Source: Lentimicrobiaceae bacterium (GTDB lineage Bacteria; Bacteroidota; Bacteroidia; Bacteroidales; F082). From it: a stretch of DNA of 64,000 bases. Shown one piece after another: positions 57,996 to 64,000 of the stretch. The stretch lies in contig SUWV01000011.1 of assembly GCA_015061315.1 (NCBI GenBank), forward strand, positions 1 through 64,000, in the 5' to 3' direction. Every line of letters begins with the position of its first letter. The first letter of the stretch is position 1. A program made the translations under genes and the position numbers. The notes beneath the pieces are model-generated. The model did no database searches, was not told the origin of the DNA, and saw nothing but the letters and a program-made list of their open reading frames with translations.

Positions 57996-60900
57996 TATGA
58001 CTTTCTTTTAAATTTATTTTTGATTTTATTGACGTAAACGAAGAAGAACGGCACTAATACCACACCGAATATCACGGCGAATATCATTCCGAAGAATACG
58101 CCTGTTCCTATTGCCTGACGGCTGGCTGAGCCTGGACCGCTTGAGAATACTAAAGGAATCAATCCTAAGATGAATGCCAATGATGTCATGAGGATAGGAC
58201 GAAATCTTTGTCGTGTCGCGGTGACGGCAGCTTGTACTATATCTTCGCCTTTGTCTACCATCTCCTTCGCGAACTCAACGATGAGGATGGCATTTTTCGC
58301 GGCGAGACCAATGAGCATGACGAGACCTATCTGGAAGTAGATGTCGTTTTCCAAGCCACAGAGCCACACTCCGAGATATGAGCCGAGAGCAGCGACAGGC
58401 AACGATAATAATACAGCGACAGGAACGAGCCAGCTTTCATACAAGGCTGCAAGGAATAAGAAGACGAAGACAAATACCAAGGCTAAGACCATGGCAGTCT
58501 TGCCTCCAGCTTTCTTCTCTTGGAACGAGAGTCCGCTCCATTCTACTTCTATGTTCTTTGGCAGATGAGTGTCGACTATTTCTTCCATTATCTCTGTTGC
58601 TTCTCCTGAGCTATATCCTTGTGCTGCCTGACCTCTGACGACGGTGCTGTTAAACATATTAAATCTCGTGATGCTGCCAGGTCCTGTGGTGTATGAAGTG
58701 TTTCCCAATGATGTCAAAGGAATCATTACTTTGTTGGCGCCTCGCACATAGAATAGATTTATGTTATTCTGCGACTGACGGTAATCGGCTTCGGCTTGGA
58801 TATAAACGCGATATACTCTGTTGAAAAGGTTGAAGTCATTGACATAGACGCTTCCGGTATAAGCTTTCATCGTAGAGAATATTTCTGCCATAGGTACGCC
58901 AGCAAGTTTTGCCTTGTCTCTGTCGACGTCGAAATAGATCTGCGGGATGTCCGACTTCAGCGATGACGACAGCCCTGAGAGTTCTTTGCGTTTCGATGCA
59001 TAATACATTAAGGTGTCGGTTGCTGCGACCAAGTTCTCGAAAGTAGCATCAGAACGTGCTTCAAGCTGCATCTCAAATCCGCCAGAAGAACCGAGACCTG
59101 GAATGACAGGTGGTAGCGAGAGATATACCTTAGCTTCTGGATAACGAGAAAATTCTTTCCTCACCTTATCCATGATCTCTTCAATGGTAGTATTGTCTCT
59201 GTCTTCCCATGGCTTCAAAATCACAGTCAGTTCAGTGGCTGATTGACTTGTTCCTACACGCGAACTCGAGCCTACGACGCTCTGCACATATTCCACCTCG
59301 TCAAGTCCCATAAGATAGTCGATGGCTCTGTCGGCAACAACGCGAGAACGTTCCAAGGTCGCGTTCTCAGGCAACTCCAACTCTACCTTAAAATATCCTT
59401 GATCTTCAACAGGAAGGAAACTCGATGGTATAGCCTTGTGAAGTATAAAGATAAACACTATCACCATGCCGAACCACAACATGACTCTTTTCCTGTTTTT
59501 GATGAATGTTAAAATTAATTTGCTATATCTGTCTTCACCATTTGTCAATATTTTATTTATTCCTCTGAAGATGAAATTGCTGCTTTCATTTTTCTTGGGT
59601 CTTAATATCAAAGAACACATTACAGGGCTTAAGGTCAGAGCGACAACTGTAGATATTAATACTGACACTACGATAGTTATAGTGAATTGTCTGTATAAGA
59701 TACCCGTTATTCCCGCGAGGAAACTCACAGGGACGAATACTGCGGCAAGTACCAATGATGTCGCGATGAGAGGACTGACGAGAGTCTCCATAGCTTTTTT
59801 CGTGGCATCGTAAGGCGACAGATGTTCCTGTTCCATGATACGTTCCACGTTCTCGACAACCACAATAGCATCGTCGACAACGATACCGATGGCTAAGACG
59901 AGACCTAATAATGTTAAAATATTTAAAGAAAAACCGAAGATAAGCATAAATCCGAATGTTCCTATCAAGGAGATTGGCACTGCCACCAACGGAATTACTG
60001 TAGCTCTCCAGTTCTGTAATGAAAGGAAGACTACGAGGATAACAAGGAATAAAGCCTCGAATAAAGTCTTATATACCTGATTTATTGATTCAGAGATATA
60101 TGTCGTCATATCGAATGGTATCTCATAGCTCATGCCTTCAGGGAAGTTGGCACTTATCTCCTCCATCATTTTCTTTACGTTATCAGCCACTTCTACGGCA
60201 TTAGCTCCAGGCAGCATATAGATACCTAAGACAGCGGCATTTTCGCCATTGATACCACTTTCGGTGTTATACGATTGAGCCTCTAACGATATTCTTGCAA
60301 CATCGCGAAGTCTTATCAAGGAGCCATCAGGGTTGGCTCTAAGCACTATCTCTTCAAATTGACCTACGGTTGAAAGTCGTCCTTGCGTCGTGATTGGCGT
60401 TGTGATGTCGACACCAACAACAGGGGCTTTTCCGAATTCTCCAGCCGCCGACTCTCTGTTCTGATCTTTAAGACTGCTTTGCAAGTCGGCGATGGTGAGG
60501 CCGTAACTCGCTAGTTTGTCGGGCTGCACCCAGATCTGCATGGCGTAATAACGGCTGCCAATGTTAGAGACGCGACCTACACCAGGAATACGTCTGATTA
60601 AATCCAAAACGTTAAGTGTCGCGAAGTTACTAAGATATATCTCATCGAATTTAGGATCCGACGAGGTGAGACATATCGTCATCAGCTGACTCGGCGACTG
60701 TCGTTCAACATTGATACCATTCTGGACTACTTCTGCTGGAAGTCGCGACTCGGCTAACTTGATACGATTTTGAATATCGACAGCTGCCAACTCCGGGTCG
60801 GTGCCTATGTCGAAAGTCACTGATGCTGAGAAACCGCCTGAGTTAGAACTCGTCGATTCCATATAAAGCATACCCGGCGTTCCATTCAACTGCTGTTCAA

Positions 60901-61096
60901 TAGGCGTCGCAACAGCTTGCGCTACCGTCAAAGCACTTGCTCCCGGATATGATGCGCTGATCTTGACAACGGGCGGCGTGATCTGCGGATATTGATCTAT
61001 AGGCAACATCGTCAAACCAATGAAACCTACAATGACAATCAATATTGATATTACTATCGAAAAAACAGGTCTATCTATAAAAAATGATACTTTCAT
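57995..61096 (-). CDS. RND multidrug efflux permease (HAE1/AcrB type)
   Basis: 1033 residues. MKVSFFIDRPVFSIVISILIVIVG is the first helix. Twelve helices and two large periplasmic loops follow. The proton-relay region reads LGLVLAIGIVVDDAIVVVENVER, with the paired Asp of HAE1 permeases. SSAQ-type porter blocks (GTPGMLYMESTSSNSGGFSA) and GLAAKNAILIVEFAKE near 930 with its Lys are present. Substrates are unknown; the type usually exports hydrophobic drugs, bile salts or detergents. Confidence 0.97.
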   Translation of the reverse strand: MKVSFFIDRPVFSIVISILIVIVGFIGLTMLPIDQYPQITPPVVKISASYPGASALTVAQAVATPIEQQLNGTPGMLYMESTSSNSGGFSASVTFDIGTDPELAAVDIQNRIKLAESRLPAEVVQNGINVERQSPSQLMTICLTSSDPKFDEIYLSNFATLNVLDLIRRIPGVGRVSNIGSRYYAMQIWVQPDKLASYGLTIADLQSSLKDQNRESAAGEFGKAPVVGVDITTPITTQGRLSTVGQFEEIVLRANPDGSLIRLRDVARISLEAQSYNTESGINGENAAVLGIYMLPGANAVEVADNVKKMMEEISANFPEGMSYEIPFDMTTYISESINQVYKTLFEALFLVILVVFLSLQNWRATVIPLVAVPISLIGTFGFMLIFGFSLNILTLLGLVLAIGIVVDDAIVVVENVERIMEQEHLSPYDATKKAMETLVSPLIATSLVLAAVFVPVSFLAGITGILYRQFTITIVVSVLISTVVALTLSPVMCSLILRPKKNESSNFIFRGINKILTNGEDRYSKLILTFIKNRKRVMLWFGMVIVFIFILHKAIPSSFLPVEDQGYFKVELELPENATLERSRVVADRAIDYLMGLDEVEYVQSVVGSSSRVGTSQSATELTVILKPWEDRDNTTIEEIMDKVRKEFSRYPEAKVYLSLPPVIPGLGSSGGFEMQLEARSDATFENLVAATDTLMYYASKRKELSGLSSSLKSDIPQIYFDVDRDKAKLAGVPMAEIFSTMKAYTGSVYVNDFNLFNRVYRVYIQAEADYRQSQNNINLFYVRGANKVMIPLTSLGNTSYTTGPGSITRFNMFNSTVVRGQAAQGYSSGEATEIMEEIVDTHLPKNIEVEWSGLSFQEKKAGGKTAMVLALVFVFVFLFLAALYESWLVPVAVLLSLPVAALGSYLGVWLCGLENDIYFQIGLVMLIGLAAKNAILIVEFAKEMVDKGEDIVQAAVTATRQRFRPILMTSLAFILGLIPLVFSSGPGSASRQAIGTGVFFGMIFAVIFGVVLVPFFFVYVNKIKNKFKRKS

Positions 61097-61127
61097 TATA
61101 TATTTAGTTTAAGGTTTAAAGTAATCA

Positions 61128-61168
61128 ATTCTTAATTGTAAATTGTTAATTCTTAATTGTTAATTCCC
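61128..61168 (+). repeat. TTAATTGT-type tandem repeat
   Basis: Five units (CTTAATTGT, AAATTGT, TTAATTCT) between the permease and adaptor genes. The adaptor's stop codon (AATTAACAATTAAG on the minus strand) is in the first. Confidence 0.85.
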
Positions 61169-62323
61169 CAAATAAAACTCCACTCTGTCGCCTGGATTGA
61201 GTTTGTGATGTCCTTCTGTCACAATAAACTCGCCTGCACTCAAACCTCTTTCAACAACGACATTATTATTGATTTCAGGTCCTATCTCGATAAATCTTCT
61301 TTCCACTGTAGCATCGGTACGTAAGACATAGATATAAGCTCCACCTTTTTCTATATCGACAGATTTCAATGGAACGACATTAGCGTTTTCTCTCACGTCT
61401 AACAACAATTTCACTTTCGTAAATTGTCCTGGCAATAATGTCCTATCTGGATTTGTCATCTCAGCCCTGACCGAAAATGTTCCTGTCAATTCATCGACTT
61501 GTGGCGCTGCGAAATCAACGAGACCTTTATATGGATATATTGTATTGTCGGCTAATGTGATAGTTACGTGAGGCTGCCATGAACGCGTGGTGTCTTTTTG
61601 TCCCAACTCTACGTTTCTTTCTTTTGATTTAAGATAATCTAAAGCCGTCATGCTGAAGTCGATAAGGACAGTATCCATTTTTATTATTGTGGCAAGATGT
61701 GATTTCGATGACGGACCTACTAATGTTCCCAAGTCGACTTGACTTTCACTGATGTAACCTGATATTGGAGAATTAACAGTAGTATAACCGAGTTCTAACT
61801 CTGCTTGATATAAATCGGCTTCACTCATCGAGACTGAAGCTTTTGCCGTTTCGTATGCCGCTATGGCATTGTCTAAATCTAATTGACTTGTAGCGTTTTG
61901 TTCATACAAAGGACGTATTCTTTCCAAATCGCGCTCTGCCTTGTTAGCTTGCGCCTTGTCTTTATTGAGCTGTGCCTTAGCCTTATCGACTCTCGCCTTA
62001 TATCTATCTTGGTTGATAACGAAAAGTAACTGATTCTTATCTATATGCGTTCCTTCCTCAAACAGCATCCTCTCAAGATAACCTTCAACACGTGCTCTTA
62101 TCTCAACAAATTGCTGCGCTCTGACACGCCCCACATATTCTCCATAAATGGCGACATCTTCCTGCTTGACTCTTTCAACAGTTACTACCGGATAAACAGG
62201 ATCAATCTCTTCCTCTTTTAAAAAATGAATTAAAACGAATGTAATGACAAGTAATACTACGACAGAAATTATTATTTTCTTGTTTCTTAATAAAAAGTTA
62301 GTAATAGTTTTAAATTTTTCCAT
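61160..62323 (-). CDS. RND efflux periplasmic adaptor (AcrA/MexA type)
   Basis: 387 residues. One N-terminal helix (IIISVVVLLVITFVLIHFL) acts as anchor; there is no lipobox. Barrel-sandwich half YVGRVRAQQFVEIRARVEGYLERMLFEEGTHIDKNQLLFVI, a coiled-coil hairpin (KAKAQLNKDKAQANKAERDLERIRP), the second half (VNSPISGYISESQVDLGTLVG) and C-terminal beta domains. It joins permease and outer-membrane duct. First gene of the operon. A weak TAAATTTA box lies about 70 bases upstream; no TetR gene is nearby. Confidence 0.95.
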   Translation of the reverse strand: MEKFKTITNFLLRNKKIIISVVVLLVITFVLIHFLKEEEIDPVYPVVTVERVKQEDVAIYGEYVGRVRAQQFVEIRARVEGYLERMLFEEGTHIDKNQLLFVINQDRYKARVDKAKAQLNKDKAQANKAERDLERIRPLYEQNATSQLDLDNAIAAYETAKASVSMSEADLYQAELELGYTTVNSPISGYISESQVDLGTLVGPSSKSHLATIIKMDTVLIDFSMTALDYLKSKERNVELGQKDTTRSWQPHVTITLADNTIYPYKGLVDFAAPQVDELTGTFSVRAEMTNPDRTLLPGQFTKVKLLLDVRENANVVPLKSVDIEKGGAYIYVLRTDATVERRFIEIGPEINNNVVVERGLSAGEFIVTEGHHKLNPGDRVEFYLGN

Positions 62324-62458
62324 AGTGTGATTTATATTTCATAGTGATATGGCAATGATTATACCAATATTATAAGTTATTGATATAAGTGTTATTCGTA
62401 AATTTACTATATAATTCTGTGTGGATTATTGTGGAAAAAATACACAATAGACAATAAA

Positions 62459-62489
62459 AAAAAGTCAGCTTTCACTGACTTTTTTTCTT
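62459..62489 (-). terminator. Terminator upstream of the efflux operon
   Basis: AAGTCAG / CTGACTT stem with loop CTTTCA and T run on the minus strand. It follows the candidate micropeptide ORF by 28 bases, and can also end uvrB transcripts. Confidence 0.9.
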
Positions 62490-62490
62490 T

Positions 62491-62582
62491 GGTCAAACAT
62501 TTATTTCTCTAATCGAAAAGCGCTGATATGAAACAAACCAAAAACAACAAAAAACAAATTTGCGATATCAGCATTGTTTGAT
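62491..62582 (-). promoter_or_regulatory. Nested hairpins enclosing the micropeptide start
   Basis: Outer arms TCAAACA (62493-62499) / TGTTTGA (62575-62581) and inner arms GCTGATAT (62522-62529) / ATATCAGC (62565-62572) enclose a U-rich loop. The start codon lies between the two helices, so folding would limit ribosome access. Confidence 0.6.
62509..62574 (-). CDS. Candidate 21-residue hydrophobic micropeptide
   Basis: ATG to TAG, 22 codons. The peptide begins MLISQICFLLFLV and ends FISALFD: one likely membrane helix, with Cys7 and Cys14 and a single acidic C-terminal residue. Upstream are AGGA seven bases before the ATG and a consensus -7 box (TACATTTG) about 35 bases before it. A terminator follows 28 bases after the stop. 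The size and composition recall type I toxin peptides (Ibs, TisB) or single-helix helpers such as KdpF or AcrZ. The ORF could also be chance inside a U-rich structured RNA. Confidence 0.45.
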   Translation of the reverse strand: MLISQICFLLFLVCFISALFD

Positions 62583-62608
62583 CCTAAAACAACCAACCAA
62601 TTTTGAAG

Positions 62609-62616
62609 CAAATGTA
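62609..62616 (-). promoter_or_regulatory. -7 promoter box of the micropeptide transcript
   Basis: Minus-strand TACATTTG. Together with the terminator at 62459 it would define an RNA of about 140 bases. No -33 box at ideal spacing. Confidence 0.5.
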
Positions 62617-62762
62617 CAAACTATTATGTTAAAATCTCATTAACAAATAAGTTATCGGTCGAATTAAGTAAGTTAAAGGAAACTATAAATTTTTAATAGA
62701 GAAAAATAGCCTAAATTTGTTATGAAAAAAACATGATTATATTGAAATCACCCACTCTATCA

Positions 62763-62802
62763 TCAATTGTTAATTGTAAATTGTAAACTGTTAATTGTTA
62801 AT
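62763..62802 (-). repeat. TTAACAAT / TTTACAAT tandem repeat
   Basis: Units AATTAACA, ATTAACAG, TTTACAAT on the minus strand. The first supplies the uvrB stop codon (ATGAATTAAC). Confidence 0.85.
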
Positions 62803-64000
62803 TCATCCTCTCTTCAAGTGCAATAATCAAATCTCGATATTTTGCAGCTTCCATAAAATCAAGGTTCTTGACAGCTTTTTCCATCTCTTTCTTAGCTTCA
62901 AGAATTGCTTTCTTAATATCCTTATCTGTTTTGTATTTCGTATGAGATTCTTCTGCTACCGATTTTACTCTTTCTTCAACAGATTGATAATCCTTAACTT
63001 GTTTCGACAAAGTCTTGCTCATGGATGTGTCGATAGCCTTCATGATAGTCTTTGGTGTTATGCCATGTTCTATGTTATAGGCGAGTTGTATCTCTCTTCT
63101 GCGAGCTGTCTCGTCAATGGTCTTACGCATCGAATCTGTTATTTTATCGGCGTACATTATAACTAAGCTGTTGGCATTACGCGCCGCACGACCAGCAGTC
63201 TGCGTGAGTGATCGCTCCGACCTTAAGAATCCTTCTTTGTCAGCGTCCATAATCGCGACAAGCTGTACTTCTGGTAAATCGAGGCCTTCACGAAGCAGGT
63301 TCACTCCAACTAAAACGTCAAAATCGCCGCTTCTCAATCCAGTCATAATCTCGATCCTTTCCAAGGTGTCGACATCAGAATGTATATATCTTGTATTAAT
63401 ATTAATGTTATTGAGGTAGCGTGTCAGCTCTTCTGCCATTCTTTTGGTAAGTGTCGTGACTAAAACTCTCTGACCGCCATCGACGACTCTATGAATCTCA
63501 TTTATCAAATCATCAACCTGATTCTTGCAAGGACGCACTTCTATGACAGGATCTAACAATCCTGTTGGACGTATCAATTGTTCGACGTAAACGCCTTCAG
63601 TTTTCTGAAGTTCATAATCGGCAGGCGTTGCGCTAACATATACAGTCTGTCCCGTAAGTTCTTCAAATTCATCAAATTTAAGCGGACGATTATCAAGAGC
63701 TGAGGGCAGACGGAAACCATATTCAACAAGAGTCTGTTTCCTCGATCTGTCGCCACCATACATGCCCCTAATTTGAGGGACAGTGACGTGACTTTCATCG
63801 ATAATTGTTATGAAATCATCAGGGAAATAATCTATCAAGCAGAAAGGACGAGTTCCAGGCTCGCGACCGTCGAAATATCGAGAGTAATTTTCAATACCGC
63901 TACAATAGCCTAATTCTCTAATCATTTCAATATCATAGCAAACTCTATCTTCAAGACGCTTGGCTTCTTCAAATTTTCCTATCTCCTTATAATATTCAAC
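62798..64000 (-). CDS. uvrB: UvrABC excision nuclease subunit B, 3' part
   Basis: About 400 C-terminal residues; the frame is open to the window edge, so the 5' part (helicase motifs I-III) is missing. [103 protein letters not shown] and the QTAGRAARN motif VI are UvrB blocks. The C-terminal UVR domain ([21 protein letters not shown]) binds UvrC. UvrB verifies damage and positions the incision in nucleotide excision repair. Its stop codon is in an AATTAAC repeat. Confidence 0.97.
   Translation of the reverse strand, partial: VEYYKEIGKFEEAKRLEDRVCYDIEMIRELGYCSGIENYSRYFDGREPGTRPFCLIDYFPDDFITIIDESHVTVPQIRGMYGGDRSRKQTLVEYGFRLPSALDNRPLKFDEFEELTGQTVYVSATPADYELQKTEGVYVEQLIRPTGLLDPVIEVRPCKNQVDDLINEIHRVVDGGQRVLVTTLTKRMAEELTRYLNNININTRYIHSDVDTLERIEIMTGLRSGDFDVLVGVNLLREGLDLPEVQLVAIMDADKEGFLRSERSLTQTAGRAARNANSLVIMYADKITDSMRKTIDETARRREIQLAYNIEHGITPKTIMKAIDTSMSKTLSKQVKDYQSVEERVKSVAEESHTKYKTDKDIKKAILEAKKEMEKAVKNLDFMEAAKYRDLIIALEERMN

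Overview
The window is AT-rich chromosomal DNA from a Bacteroidota bacterium, most likely of the order Bacteroidales. This rests on four things. Promoters match the Bacteroidota -7 box TAnnTTTG. There is a PorQ component of the type IX secretion system. Several protein families and layouts are typical of the phylum (long NusB, split transketolase, ribD-ribE-ribBA-ribH operon, DUF4831, reverse rubrerythrin). Secreted lipoproteins and glycoside hydrolases are common. I cannot name a genus. I see no tRNA, rRNA, CRISPR array, prophage or transposase gene.

Layout. 0-2.4 kb: the 5' part of a lipoprotein gene, a Fic protein and a conserved unknown. 2.4-6.4 kb (minus): glycosyltransferase, purD, a membrane protein and rnhB. 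6.5-25.5 kb: genes for taking apart host-type glycans (PNGase F-like amidase, N-acetylhexosamine kinase, GH109, modular GH2, GH20, GH95 and a NagB-like/LmbE-like fusion), interrupted by rubrerythrin and ligA. No SusC/SusD pair is present. 25.5-32.6 kb (minus): efp-lpxD, then glycosyltransferase-nusB-porQ-recF-DUF721. 32.7-41.2 kb: flippase, MarC, ZIP transporter, a phosphatase-symporter-DUF4831 operon, small genes, a dolichyl-phosphate-type GT2 and the SRP RNA gene. 41.4-45.2 kb: riboflavin operon under an FMN riboswitch. 45.3-51.3 kb: lipocalin, S9 peptidase, a PDDEXK nuclease gene between direct repeats, two secreted unknowns and an XRE regulator with a long structured leader. 51.6-62.3 kb: split transketolase, RluA-type pseudouridine synthase, GltS-like carrier and an RND efflux operon. 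62.5-64 kb: a candidate 21-residue membrane micropeptide gene and the 3' part of uvrB.

How the genes work together. The glycan genes form a plausible route: release of N-glycans (PNGase F-like), trimming of fucose (GH95), galactose (GH2), HexNAc (GH20) and GalNAc (GH109), then anomeric phosphorylation of the freed amino sugar (NahK-like). The rib operon makes riboflavin and is shut off by FMN. The RND operon encodes all three parts of a pump.

Most unusual signals. (1) A self-contained mini-gene at 62.46-62.62 kb: promoter, Shine-Dalgarno, 21-residue hydrophobic ORF inside nested hairpins, terminator. (2) A structured leader at 51.28-51.52 kb whose upstream arm can pair with its terminator. 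(3) A candidate small RNA at 18.2-18.33 kb next to a palindrome carrying outward-facing -7 boxes. (4) At least thirteen genes whose stop codon lies in or against short tandem repeats. (5) A nuclease gene framed by 72-bp direct repeats that contain terminators.
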